Shown here piece by piece: positions 51,536 through 60,010 of a stretch of DNA of 64,000 nt; position 1 is the stretch's first letter, and each line of letters begins with the position of its first letter. Source of the DNA: Bradyrhizobium canariense (lineage in GTDB: Bacteria; Pseudomonadota; Alphaproteobacteria; Rhizobiales; Xanthobacteraceae). The stretch covers positions 1-64,000 of the forward strand of contig NZ_VSST01000013.1 in the NCBI RefSeq assembly GCF_019402665.1. Direction: 5' to 3'. A program made the translations under genes and the position numbers. The notes below the pieces were generated by a model, which was not told where the DNA came from, searched no databases, and worked only from the letters and a program-made list of their open reading frames with translations.

Positions 51536-52708
51536 ATGGCCGAGGCTTACATCGTCGCCGCTGCGCGTACCGCCGGTGGGCGCAAGGGGGGCCGCCTCGC
51601 CGGATGGCATCCGGCCGATCTCGCCGCGAAGGTGCTGGACGAGCTGGTCGACCGCACCAAGGTCGATCCTGCGCTGGTCGAGGACGTGATCATGGGCTGC
51701 GTCATGCAGGTCGGCGAGCAGTCCAACAACGTCGCGCGCAACGCGATTATGGCCTCGAAGCTGCCGGAGAGCGTGCCGGGCACCTCGATCGACCGCCAGT
51801 GCGGCTCCTCGCAGCAGGCGCTGCACTTCGCAGCCCAGGCCGTGATGTCCGGCGCGATGGACGTGGTGATCGCCGCCGGCGTGGAATCGATGACGCGCGT
51901 ACCGATGGGCCTGTCGTCGCAGCTTCCCGCCAAGAACGGCTTTGGCAATTACAAGAGCCCGGGCATCGAGCAGCGTTATCCGAACATCGTGTTCAGCCAG
52001 TTCACCGGCGCCGAGATGATGGCCGAGAAGTACGGCCTCTCCAAGGATGAGCTCGACGAGTACTCCTACAACAGCCATCAGCGCGCGATCGCGGCAACCC
52101 AGGCCGGCCACTTCAAGAAGGAGATCGTGCCGCTCGAGATCACCCGCGCCGACGGCTCCAAGGACACCCACCACATCGACGAAGGCATCCGCTTCGACGC
52201 CACGCTCGACGGCATCAAGGGCGTCAAGCTGATCGCCGAGAACGGCAAGCTTTCCGCGGCCAGCGCCAGCCAGATCTGCGACGGCGCTTCCGGCGTGATG
52301 GTGGTGAACGAGCGTGGCCTGAAGCAGCTTGGCCTGAAGCCGCTGGCGCGCGTCCACCACATGACCATGATGGGCGGCGATCCCGTGATCATGCTCGATG
52401 CTCCGCTGCACGCCACCAAGCGCGCGCTGGAAAAGGCCGGCATGACGATCGACGATATCGACCTGTTCGAAGTCAACGAGGCCTTTGCTTCGGTACCGAC
52501 GGGGTGGTTGAAGACCACCGGCGCCGATCCGGAACGTCTCAACGTCAATGGCGGCGCCATCGCGCTCGGCCATCCGCTCGGCTGCTCCGGCACCAAGCTG
52601 ATGACGACGCTGGTGCATGCCCTGCATCAGCGCGGCAAGCGCTACGGCCTGCAGACCATGTGCGAAGGTGGCGGCATGGCGAACGTGACGATCGTGGAGC
52701 GGCTGTAA
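51536..52708 (+). CDS. Acetyl-CoA acyltransferase (thiolase)
   Basis: A 390-residue thiolase: nucleophile Cys in DRQCGSSQQA (about residue 87), VNEAFASVP, NVNGGAIALGHPLGCSGTKL with the active His, and CEGGGMANV with the second Cys. It cleaves 3-ketoacyl-CoA with CoA, the final step of beta-oxidation, or runs in reverse. GGGAGAAACC precedes the ATG. It starts the rightward arm of the locus and is followed 48 bp later by an acyl-CoA ligase. Confidence 0.94.
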   Translation: MAEAYIVAAARTAGGRKGGRLAGWHPADLAAKVLDELVDRTKVDPALVEDVIMGCVMQVGEQSNNVARNAIMASKLPESVPGTSIDRQCGSSQQALHFAAQAVMSGAMDVVIAAGVESMTRVPMGLSSQLPAKNGFGNYKSPGIEQRYPNIVFSQFTGAEMMAEKYGLSKDELDEYSYNSHQRAIAATQAGHFKKEIVPLEITRADGSKDTHHIDEGIRFDATLDGIKGVKLIAENGKLSAASASQICDGASGVMVVNERGLKQLGLKPLARVHHMTMMGGDPVIMLDAPLHATKRALEKAGMTIDDIDLFEVNEAFASVPTGWLKTTGADPERLNVNGGAIALGHPLGCSGTKLMTTLVHALHQRGKRYGLQTMCEGGGMANVTIVERL

Positions 52709-52756
52709 GCCGTTACTCGCCAATAGTGTCGTCCCGTATGCCTTAGGACCGCGCTT

Positions 52757-54301
52757 ATGACTCACCCCTCCATCTACGCCCGCGCCACACCCGACAAGAT
52801 CGCCTATCAGATGGCCGGGACCGGCAAGGCGATCACCTATCGCGAGCTCGACGAGCTTTCGAACCAGGGGGCGCACCTGTTCCGCTCGCTCGGGCTGAAG
52901 GCCGGCGACCACATCGCGCTGCTGATGGAGAACCGCCTCGCCTTCATGGAGATCTGCTGGGCGGCGCAACGCAGCGGGCTCTATTACACCGCGATCAGCC
53001 GCTATTTGAAGCAGGACGAGATCGACTACATCATCGCCGATTGCGGCGCCAAGGTCGTGATCACGACGCCGAAATGCGCCGACCAAATCAAGGCCCTGAT
53101 CAAGGGTGCGCCCGGCGAGCCGGTCTTCTACATGATGGACGAGCCACTGTCAGGCTTCCGCTCCTACGACAAGGAAGCGGCCGCCCAGCCAACAACGCCG
53201 ATCGCCGACGAGGTCGCCGGCTATGACATGCTATATTCGTCGGGCACCACGGGCCGACCCAAGGGCATCAAGAAGGCGTTCGAGGGCAAGCCGATCGACG
53301 AGCCGAACGCGTTTCTGCGTGTGCTCTGCGCCAGCATGTGCGGCATGAACGCCGAGACTATTTATCTCTCACCGGCTCCGCTTTATCACGCCGCTCCCTT
53401 GCGCTTCAACATGATGGCGATCCTGCTCGGCGGCACTTCCATCATCATGGAGCACTTTGACGCCGAAGATTTCCTGAAGCTGGTCGAAAAGTACAAGGTG
53501 ACCCACGCGCAGCTCGTGCCGACCATGTTCGTGCGCATGCTGAAGCTGCCGGACGAGGTCCGCAACCGCTACGACGTCTCGACACTGAAGGGCGCGATCC
53601 ACGCCGCCGCCCCCTGCCCGGTCGAGGTCAAGGCCAAGATGATCGAATGGTGGGGGCCGATCCTGATCGAGTATTACGCGGGCTCCGAAGGCAACGGCGT
53701 CACCGTCTGCAACTCGAAAGAATGGCTGGAGCACCGCGGCAGCGTCGGCCGCGCCGTGGTCGGCAAGATCAAGATTCTCGACGAGAACGACAAGGAGCAG
53801 CCAACGGGCGAGATCGGCACGGTCTATTTCGCCGATGCGCCGGTTTTCACCTATCACAACGATCCCGAGAAGACGAAGAAGGCCTACAACGCAAAAGGCT
53901 GGTCGACGCTCGGCGACGTCGGTTATCTCGATAAAGACGGCTTTCTCTTTCTCACCGACCGCAAGTCCTACATGATCATCTCGGGCGGCGTGAACATCTA
54001 CCCGCAGGAGACCGAGGACGTACTCATCACCCACCCTGAGGTCGCCGACGTCGCCGTGTTCGGTGTGCCGAACGAGGAGATGGGCGAAGAGGTCAAGGCA
54101 GTGGTGCAGCCGCACGATCCCAAGCGCGCCGGCAGCGAGCTCGAGGCCGATTTGATCGCCTACTGCAAGAGCCGCCTCTCGACGATCAAATGCCCGCGCT
54201 CGATCGATTTCGAAGCCGAGCTGCCGCGGACGCCGACCGGCAAGCTGGTGAAGCGGCATTTGCGCGACAAATATTGGCCGAAGGCGGCGGCGAAGATTTA
54301 G
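52757..54301 (+). CDS. Acyl-CoA synthetase (FadD13-like)
   Basis: A 514-residue ANL ligase: P-loop YSSGTTGRPKGIKK, LSPAPLYHAAPLRF, EYYAGSEGNG, GWSTLGDVGYLDKDGFLFLTDRK (cores TLGDVGYLD and LTDRK) and the Lys in TPTGKLVKR. It forms a CoA ester from a carboxylic acid. Together with the feruloyl-CoA-synthetase-like enzyme this gives the locus two different acid-activating entries. It follows thiolase by 48 bp, with AGGACC near the ATG, and is presumably cotranscribed with it. Confidence 0.9.
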   Translation: MTHPSIYARATPDKIAYQMAGTGKAITYRELDELSNQGAHLFRSLGLKAGDHIALLMENRLAFMEICWAAQRSGLYYTAISRYLKQDEIDYIIADCGAKVVITTPKCADQIKALIKGAPGEPVFYMMDEPLSGFRSYDKEAAAQPTTPIADEVAGYDMLYSSGTTGRPKGIKKAFEGKPIDEPNAFLRVLCASMCGMNAETIYLSPAPLYHAAPLRFNMMAILLGGTSIIMEHFDAEDFLKLVEKYKVTHAQLVPTMFVRMLKLPDEVRNRYDVSTLKGAIHAAAPCPVEVKAKMIEWWGPILIEYYAGSEGNGVTVCNSKEWLEHRGSVGRAVVGKIKILDENDKEQPTGEIGTVYFADAPVFTYHNDPEKTKKAYNAKGWSTLGDVGYLDKDGFLFLTDRKSYMIISGGVNIYPQETEDVLITHPEVADVAVFGVPNEEMGEEVKAVVQPHDPKRAGSELEADLIAYCKSRLSTIKCPRSIDFEAELPRTPTGKLVKRHLRDKYWPKAAAKI

Positions 54302-54318
54302 CCCGCGGCGGCATCGCC

Positions 54319-54861
54319 TCAATCGAACAAGCTCGGCGTGTGGTTCACCAGCGCGCCTTCGATCTCGAGCATCTTCAGCTTCGTCACCACGCCGCCATTC
54401 GCGGAGAAGCCGCCGGGCTTGTTGCCGGCCGCCAGCACGCGATGGCAGGGCACGACGATCGGGCACGGGTTGCGGCCGAGCGCCTGGCCGACGTCACGCG
54501 ACAGCTCGACGCCGCCGAGCTGCCTGGCGATGTCGCCATAGGTGACGGTCTTGCCTGGCGGAATGGTGCGGGCGATGGCGTAGACGCCGCGGTTGAAGTC
54601 GGGCACGCCGTCGAGATCGAGCGGAATGTCGGTGAGGTCATCCGGCTCGCCCGCGAGCAGTTTTGTGATGCGGTCGATCGCCTGCTGCACTTCGGCAGTC
54701 GGCTCGGCTTCGCTGGCGTCAGCATGCCGCTGGCTGATGCGGGTGCGGATCTTCTGCTCACCACCCATCGGCAATTGCGTGCCGTTGATGCCGCGCGGAC
54801 CCCAGGCAATGGCGCAAAGGCCGATCTTGCTATCGAACAGGGCAAAATGCTGGTCGGTCAT
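54319..54861 (-). CDS. ogt: Methylated-DNA--protein-cysteine methyltransferase
   Basis: A 180-residue suicide DNA repair protein that takes O6-alkyl groups from guanine. The acceptor Cys is C139 in VVPCHRVL, preceded by the helix-turn-helix wing GKTVTYGDIARQLG and the Arg finger region RDVGQALGRNPCP. The N-terminal domain is short and lacks Ada-type metal cysteines, so this is an Ogt-like, non-regulatory form. The ATG at 54861 is chosen. Codons up to 54900 are not family-like. It converges with the acyl-CoA ligase. Confidence 0.9.
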   Translation of the reverse strand: MTDQHFALFDSKIGLCAIAWGPRGINGTQLPMGGEQKIRTRISQRHADASEAEPTAEVQQAIDRITKLLAGEPDDLTDIPLDLDGVPDFNRGVYAIARTIPPGKTVTYGDIARQLGGVELSRDVGQALGRNPCPIVVPCHRVLAAGNKPGGFSANGGVVTKLKMLEIEGALVNHTPSLFD

Positions 54862-55000
54862 GGCTTGGTCCCTGGCTTGCGTTCCCTTGCATGCCCCCAA
54901 TGTGAACTGAGCTCAAATCTAAGCTTGGAAATAGTTGCGATCCACCCGGTTTCCGGGAATCTTGCACAGGAGTTCCGCCTCCCCTTTCGCGAGCCCGCAA

Positions 55001-55819
55001 ATGCAAAGTCTCCACGTCAACGGATACGACATGCCCTATCTCGACGTGGGCGAAGACCGGGGCCGACCACCGCTGGTTTGCGTGCATGGTTCGCTCAACG
55101 ACTTCCGTGTCTGGGGCTGCGTGCTCGGGCCGCTATCCCAGCGGCACCGGCTGATCTGCGTCAGCCTGCGGCATTTCTTCCCGGCGCGATGGGATGGCGT
55201 CGGCGACACCTATTCGATCGCCCAGCATGTCGACGACGTCATCGCCTTCATTGAGGAACTCGACCTTGGCCCGATCGATTTGATGGGCCATTCCCGCGGC
55301 GGGCACATCTGCTTCCGCGTGGCGCAGCGGCGGCCGGAGCTGCTCCGGCGGTTGGTGCTGGCCGAGCCCGGCGGGGAGCTCGATGCGAGCCTCGACCCCG
55401 ATTATGCCGGCGACCCCTCGCCACTGCTGGCGCGGTTCACGGCCTCGGCCGAGAAGATCGCGGCCGGCGACATCGACGGCGGCCTTGCCGTCTTCGTCGA
55501 CACGCTGGAAGGGCCCGGCACCTGGCCGCGGCTGCCGGCGCTGGTGAAGCAGAATCTGCGCGACAACGCCTTCACGCTGATCGGCCAGGTCCGCGACAAC
55601 CGCCCGCCGTTCTCGAAGGCGGACGCGGAGTCCATCGGGATGCCGACGCTATTCATCCTGGGCGCGCGGACCAAGGGCCTGCTGCCGAAAGTGCTGCATG
55701 CGCTGGCGGCGCATGTGCCGTATTCCAGGACAGCGGTCATCCCGAACGCGACGCACCCGATGTTCGAGCAGGCGCCGCAGAAATACTCCGAAGTGGTGCT
55801 GGATTTTCTGGCGGGCTGA
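55001..55819 (+). CDS. Alpha/beta hydrolase, tandem copy 1
   Basis: A 272-residue alpha/beta hydrolase. The oxyanion region is VCVHGSLNDFRVW, the nucleophile Ser is in LMGHSRGGH (about residue 98), an acid lies after IPTLFILGA-type MPTLFILGAR, and the His is in ATHPMFEQAP. No signal peptide. The lipid, ester or peptide substrate is unknown. The gene begins a pair with a close homologue two bases downstream. The ATG at 55001 follows a GC-rich stretch without a strong ribosome site. Confidence 0.85.
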   Translation: MQSLHVNGYDMPYLDVGEDRGRPPLVCVHGSLNDFRVWGCVLGPLSQRHRLICVSLRHFFPARWDGVGDTYSIAQHVDDVIAFIEELDLGPIDLMGHSRGGHICFRVAQRRPELLRRLVLAEPGGELDASLDPDYAGDPSPLLARFTASAEKIAAGDIDGGLAVFVDTLEGPGTWPRLPALVKQNLRDNAFTLIGQVRDNRPPFSKADAESIGMPTLFILGARTKGLLPKVLHALAAHVPYSRTAVIPNATHPMFEQAPQKYSEVVLDFLAG

Positions 55820-55821
55820 TC

Positions 55822-56634
55822 ATGCAGACATTTCGCGTCAATGGTTACGACATGGCCTATCTCGAAGTCGGCGAGGGCCATCCGCTGGTCTGCGTGCACG
55901 GCACGCTCGGCGATTTCCGCACCTGGTATCCAGTGCTCGGCCCGCTGTCGAAATCGCATCGCGTGATCTCGGTCAGCCTGCGGCATTTCTTTCCCGAGCA
56001 TTGGGACGCCGTCGGCGACGATTACAAGATGGCCCAGCACGTCGCTGACGTGATCGCTTTCATCGAGCAGGTCAAACCCGCGCCGGTCGATTTGATGGGC
56101 CATTCGCGCGGCGGCCACATCGCGTTTCGCGTGGCGCAGTCGCGGCCCGATCTGTTGCGCAAGCTGGTGCTGGCAGAGCCCGGCGGCGATCTCGATGCAA
56201 GCCTGCCGGTGCCCGCCGGCACGCCCACACATCCGCCGCTGGCCGCGCGCACAGCGCGCTCGGTCGAGATGATCCGTGCCGGCGACATCGAAGGTGCGCT
56301 GCAGAACTTCTATGAAGGCATCGAAGGCGACGGCTCGTGGCGGCGCGTGCCGGCGGCGGCCAAGCAGCAATTGCGCGACAACGCGATCACCTTGCTCGGC
56401 CAGATCAACGAGCAGCGCAGGCCCTACACGCTCGCGGATGCGCAAGCGATCACGACCCCGACGCTCCTGATCGGCGGCGGCGCGACGACGGGGAGCCTGT
56501 CGGTGATGTGGCGCGTGCTGGCCGAGCACATCGCTGGGGCGAAGACGGCCGTGATCCCCAATGCCGGGCACTGGATGTTCGAGCAGGCGCCGCTGGAGTT
56601 CGGCGCGGCGATGAAAGCGTTCCTGGCGGAGTAG
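55822..56634 (+). CDS. Alpha/beta hydrolase, tandem copy 2
   Basis: A 270-residue paralogue of the preceding gene, sharing VNGYDM near the start, VCVHGTLGDFRTW, SVSLRHFFPEHWD, LMGHSRGGHI with the nucleophile and PNAGHWMFEQAP with the catalytic His. It begins two bases after the first copy's stop. Differences lie mostly in the cap region (about 130-190), suggesting the copies act on different relatives of one substrate. Proline- and Thr-rich insertion PAGTPTHPPL marks this copy. Confidence 0.85.
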   Translation: MQTFRVNGYDMAYLEVGEGHPLVCVHGTLGDFRTWYPVLGPLSKSHRVISVSLRHFFPEHWDAVGDDYKMAQHVADVIAFIEQVKPAPVDLMGHSRGGHIAFRVAQSRPDLLRKLVLAEPGGDLDASLPVPAGTPTHPPLAARTARSVEMIRAGDIEGALQNFYEGIEGDGSWRRVPAAAKQQLRDNAITLLGQINEQRRPYTLADAQAITTPTLLIGGGATTGSLSVMWRVLAEHIAGAKTAVIPNAGHWMFEQAPLEFGAAMKAFLAE

Positions 56635-56784
56635 GTGCCTCACCCCTCTTTTTCTTTTTCCTCGAAAACAACCCCATGCACAGTAGCCGACCCTAGCAAT
56701 ATCAAGGGCTTGGCGAAGCGCAAAAAACGAGGTCGGACGCCCACTTGGCCGCGCTTGACGCCCTCGCCCTCGCGCCGTACGTTT

Positions 56785-56804
56785 GAATACGGAATTCCGT
56801 ATTC
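56785..56804. promoter_or_regulatory. Perfect 20-bp palindrome, probable GntR operator
   Basis: GAATACGGAATTCCGTATTC reads identically on both strands and lies 28 bp upstream of the GntR-family start codon, in the right place for autoregulation. FCD-type GntR proteins commonly bind such AT-flanked palindromes. No second copy was found before the dioxygenase gene. Confidence 0.7.
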
Positions 56805-56831
56805 CCTGTTGCCGTTCTGGGAGCTGCCGGC

Positions 56832-57506
56832 GTGATCCCCCTCGACCCGCTTCCGAACTTGATCGACCAGGTCTATGCGCGGATCCTGGAGGCGATCTCC
56901 GACCGCACGCTGCAGCCCGGCCAGCGCATCCGGCAGAACGAGCTCGCCGACAGGCTCGGCGTGTCGCGCCAGCCGGTGTCGCATGCGCTACACCTGCTGC
57001 ACCGGCAGGGGCTCGTCGCGGAAAGCGGCCGGCGCGGTTTTGAAGTCACCCAGCTCGATCCCGCACGCATCCGCCAGCTCTACGAGGTGCGCGGAGCCAT
57101 CGATGCCCTGGCGGCGCGGCTTGCCGGCGAGCGCGCCGCAAGCGATGCGGCGGGACGCGCGCGGCTGGAGGCGGCGCTCGCCGCCGGACGCGGGATCGAC
57201 GGCAAGACCGCGCTCGCCGAGCTGATTGCGCTCGACGTCGCGTTTCATCGCGCGATCTATCGGCTCGCCGGCAATCCCGTGATCGAGGAGACGATCACGC
57301 CGCAATGGCCGCATATGCGCCGCTCGATGGCGACGGTGCTGTCCGAACTCGACTATCGCGGCAGCGCCTGGGCCGAGCATGCCGACATTGCCGGACACAT
57401 TCTCGCGGGCGACGCGAAGGCGGCCGAGCGTGCGGCGCTTGCGCACGCGCAGACGGCGGGACGAATGACCGAAGAGAGATTGAGGGCGACGGAAGAGGCG
57501 GCGTAA
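56832..57506 (+). CDS. GntR family regulator, FCD type
   Basis: A 224-residue regulator with an N-terminal winged helix (IRQNELADRLGVSRQPVSHALHLLHRQGLV, core ELADRLGVSRQPVSHAL at about 37-53) and a C-terminal FCD ligand domain whose metal-binding positions are suggested by DVAFHRAIYRLAGN and EHADIAGHILAGD (His about 140 and two later His). FCD ligands are usually small organic acids. The start is GTG at 56832 with GGGAG ahead. It probably controls itself and the dioxygenase and oxidoreductase genes downstream. Confidence 0.88.
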   Translation: MIPLDPLPNLIDQVYARILEAISDRTLQPGQRIRQNELADRLGVSRQPVSHALHLLHRQGLVAESGRRGFEVTQLDPARIRQLYEVRGAIDALAARLAGERAASDAAGRARLEAALAAGRGIDGKTALAELIALDVAFHRAIYRLAGNPVIEETITPQWPHMRRSMATVLSELDYRGSAWAEHADIAGHILAGDAKAAERAALAHAQTAGRMTEERLRATEEAA

Positions 57507-57517
57507 CCGCACACGCT

Positions 57518-57616
57518 GTCGTTCCGGGGCGATGCGCAGCATCGAGCCCGGAATCCATCGGACGGCCTATGCTGCGGAGATTCCGGGTTCGCGACTTCGT
57601 CGCGCTCCGGAATGAC
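57518..57616. repeat. Palindromic repeat of the GTCATTCCGG family
   Basis: GTCGTTCCGGGGCG begins and CTCCGGAATGAC ends the unit, with an inner pair CCCGGAATCCATCGG / GGAGATTCCGGG. It lies between the GntR gene and the dioxygenase gene. Confidence 0.75.
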
Positions 57617-57643
57617 AAGAAACAAACCAAAGGAGGACGCGCC

Positions 57644-58444
57644 ATGAAACTGTCCCAGGAGCAATTGGAGTTCTTCCACCGCGAGGGCTGGCTGTTCCTG
57701 CCGGAATTGTTCAGCCCGGAGGAGGTCGATCTCCTCGCGCGCGAGGCGGTTGCCATCTATGACGCGAACCGGCCGGAAGTCTGGCGCGAGAAGAGCGGCG
57801 CGCCGCGCACCGCCTTTGCCGCGCATCTCTACAACGAGGCGTTCGGCATTCTGGGTGCGCATCCGCGCATGATCGACCCGGTCGAGCAATTGTTCGGCGA
57901 GCAGGTCTACATGCACCAGTTCAAGATCAACGCAAAATCCGCCTTCACCGGCGACGTCTGGCAATGGCACCAGGATTACGGCACCTGGAAGCGCGACGAC
58001 GGCATGCCGGAGCCGCGCGCGATGAACATCGCGATCTTCCTCGACGAGGTGATGCCGATCAACGGCCCGCTGATGCTGGTGCCGCAGAGCCAGAACGCCG
58101 GCGACCTCAAGGCCTCGCACGACCTCGCGACGACTTCGTATCCGCTGTGGACGCTGGACGAGGAGACCGTGACGCGGCTGGTCAAGCAGGGCGGCATCGT
58201 GGCGCCGACGGGAAAGCCCGGCGGCATGCTGATGTTCCACGGCAATCTCGTGCATGGCTCGGCCGGCAACATCACGCCCTACCCGCGCAAGATCGTGTAC
58301 CTGACGCTGAACGCGGTTTCGAACTACATCCGCACACCGACGCGGCCGGAGTACATCGCGCATCGCGACTTCGCACCGATTAAGACGGTGGACGACGACG
58401 CGCTGGTGCGGCTCGCCCGTGCGCCGCGACAGGCGGCGGAGTAA
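57644..58444 (+). CDS. EctD-like Fe(II)/2-oxoglutarate dioxygenase (PhyH family)
   Basis: A 266-residue PhyH-fold oxygenase. Iron ligands are His109 and Asp111 in WHQDYGTW and His204 in GNLVHGSAGN. An Arg for 2-oxoglutarate follows in ITPYPRK. The arrangement WHxDxxTWxxxDGMP with RAMNIAIFLDE and NGPLMLVPQS is strikingly close to ectoine hydroxylase EctD, and RPEYIAHRDF recalls its C-terminus. No ectABC genes are near and the protein is shorter than EctD, so a different small solute or amino acid is likely. AAAGGAGG precedes the ATG at 57644. Confidence 0.85.
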   Translation: MKLSQEQLEFFHREGWLFLPELFSPEEVDLLAREAVAIYDANRPEVWREKSGAPRTAFAAHLYNEAFGILGAHPRMIDPVEQLFGEQVYMHQFKINAKSAFTGDVWQWHQDYGTWKRDDGMPEPRAMNIAIFLDEVMPINGPLMLVPQSQNAGDLKASHDLATTSYPLWTLDEETVTRLVKQGGIVAPTGKPGGMLMFHGNLVHGSAGNITPYPRKIVYLTLNAVSNYIRTPTRPEYIAHRDFAPIKTVDDDALVRLARAPRQAAE

Positions 58445-58446
58445 GC

Positions 58447-58549
58447 GTCATTCCGGGGCGGCGCGTAGCGTCGAGCCCGGAATCCATCAGGCCGCAGAAG
58501 TCGCGGATGGATGGATTCCGGGCTCGCGCTTCGCGCGCCCCGGAATGAC
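58447..58549. repeat. Palindromic repeat of the GTCATTCCGG family
   Basis: GTCATTCCGGGGCGGCGCG opens and CGCGCCCCGGAATGAC closes, with an inner CCCGGAATCCATC / GATGGATTCCGGG pair. It separates the dioxygenase from the SAF-domain oxidoreductase. Confidence 0.78.
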
Positions 58550-58581
58550 GAGCTTCAATCGTTGCGCTTAGGACAAGCCCC

Positions 58582-59910
58582 ATGAACCTCTTCCGCCTCC
58601 TCCAGGCTCGCGCTTCCGCCGGCAAGCCCGTCCGTGTGGCGCTGATCGGCGCCGGCAAATTCGGCTCGATGTTTCTGGCGCAGGTGCCGCACACGCCGGG
58701 GCTCGTGGTTCCCATCATTGTCGACATCGACCGGGATCGTGCGCGCGAGGCCTGCCGCACGGTCGGGTGGGACGAGGCCCGCATCGCCGCCACCGTCTTC
58801 ACCGATGACGGCGCGCGCGCGATTGCGGGCGGCGCGATGGACGCGGTGGTGGAGGCGACCGGCAATCCGGCCGCCGGCATCAAGCATGCGCGTGCCGCGA
58901 TCGCGGCGGGCAAGCATATCGTGATGGTCAATGTCGAGGCCGACGTGCTGGCGGGCCCGCTGCTCGCCGAGGAAGCCCGCAAAGCCGGCGTGGTCTATTC
59001 GCTCGCCTATGGCGACCAGCCGGCGCTGACCGCGGAGATGGTGGATTGGGCCCGCGCCACCGGTTTTCACGTGGTAGCCGCCGGCAAAGGGACAAAATAT
59101 CTGCCGGCCTATCACGACGTGACGCCTGACAGCGTCTGGCAGCATTACGGGTTGACCGCGGGCGAGGCGCAATCGGCCGGGATGAATCCGCAGATGTTCA
59201 ACTCCTTCCTCGACGGCACCAAATCGGCGATCGAGATGGCCGCGATTGCGAACGCCTGCGGACTGGACGTGCCTGCGGAGGGTCTGCTGTTCCCACCCTG
59301 CGGTGTCGACGACCTCCCGCATATCATGCGGCCGCGCAGCAAGGGCGGCGTGCTGGAGCGATCGGGCGTCGTGGAGGTGGTCTCCTCGCTCGAGCGCGAC
59401 GGAAGGCCGGTGTTTCGCGATCTGCGCTGGGGCGTTTACGTCGTGCTGGAGGCGCCGAACGACTACGCCGCCGACTGCTTCAGGCAATACGGCCTCAAGA
59501 CCGATGGCAGCGGACGGTACGCGGCGATGTACAAGCCCTATCATCTGATCGGCCTCGAGCTGAACATCTCGGTGCTGTCGGCGGCACTGCGGGGCGAGCC
59601 GACCGGGCGGCCCCACGGCTTCCGCGGCGATGTCGCCGCCGTGGCAAAGCGCAATCTGCGCGCCGGCGAGATGCTGGACGGCGAAGGCGGCTACACGGTG
59701 TGGGGCAAGCTCGTGCCGGCAGCCGCGAGCATCAAGGCCGGCGCGCTGCCGATCGGGCTGGCGCATCGCGTGAGGCTGAAGCACGACGTCGCCCATGGCG
59801 AGATCGTGCGCTGGAGTGACGTCGAATTTGACGCGGGCAACGAGACGATCAGGACGCGGCGGGCGATGGAGGCGGCGTTTGCAAGCGCAGAGCAGGCCGC
59901 GCACTCATAG
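58582..59910 (+). CDS. NAD(P)-binding oxidoreductase with C-terminal SAF domain (COG4091-like)
   Basis: A 442-residue protein with an N-terminal Rossmann domain (VRVALIGAGKFGSMFLAQ, about 18-35; VVEATGNPAAG; GKHIVMVNVEADVLAGP) and a C-terminal SAF-like domain (about 345-430, including NLRAGEMLDGEGGYTVWGKL). COG4091 proteins were first annotated as homoserine dehydrogenases, but their neighbourhoods point to catabolism of sugar acids or related compounds. It follows the EctD-like oxygenase in the same direction, and with the GntR regulator may form a small degradation pathway. Confidence 0.85.
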   Translation: MNLFRLLQARASAGKPVRVALIGAGKFGSMFLAQVPHTPGLVVPIIVDIDRDRAREACRTVGWDEARIAATVFTDDGARAIAGGAMDAVVEATGNPAAGIKHARAAIAAGKHIVMVNVEADVLAGPLLAEEARKAGVVYSLAYGDQPALTAEMVDWARATGFHVVAAGKGTKYLPAYHDVTPDSVWQHYGLTAGEAQSAGMNPQMFNSFLDGTKSAIEMAAIANACGLDVPAEGLLFPPCGVDDLPHIMRPRSKGGVLERSGVVEVVSSLERDGRPVFRDLRWGVYVVLEAPNDYAADCFRQYGLKTDGSGRYAAMYKPYHLIGLELNISVLSAALRGEPTGRPHGFRGDVAAVAKRNLRAGEMLDGEGGYTVWGKLVPAAASIKAGALPIGLAHRVRLKHDVAHGEIVRWSDVEFDAGNETIRTRRAMEAAFASAEQAAHS

Positions 59911-60010
59911 ATCGAGATTCATTGATGCGGCCTACTCCGCTGTCCGACGCTTTGCGGACTCAAGCTGAAGATCGACTCAGGGAAGCTATGGGAAGAAGCG
60001 ACATCCTGAG

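Noticed and set aside
51449-53086. 545-codon minus-strand frame across the thiolase
   Set aside because: Antisense to thiolase and the start of the ligase gene, with no recognisable domain. Thiolase motifs are intact on the plus strand.
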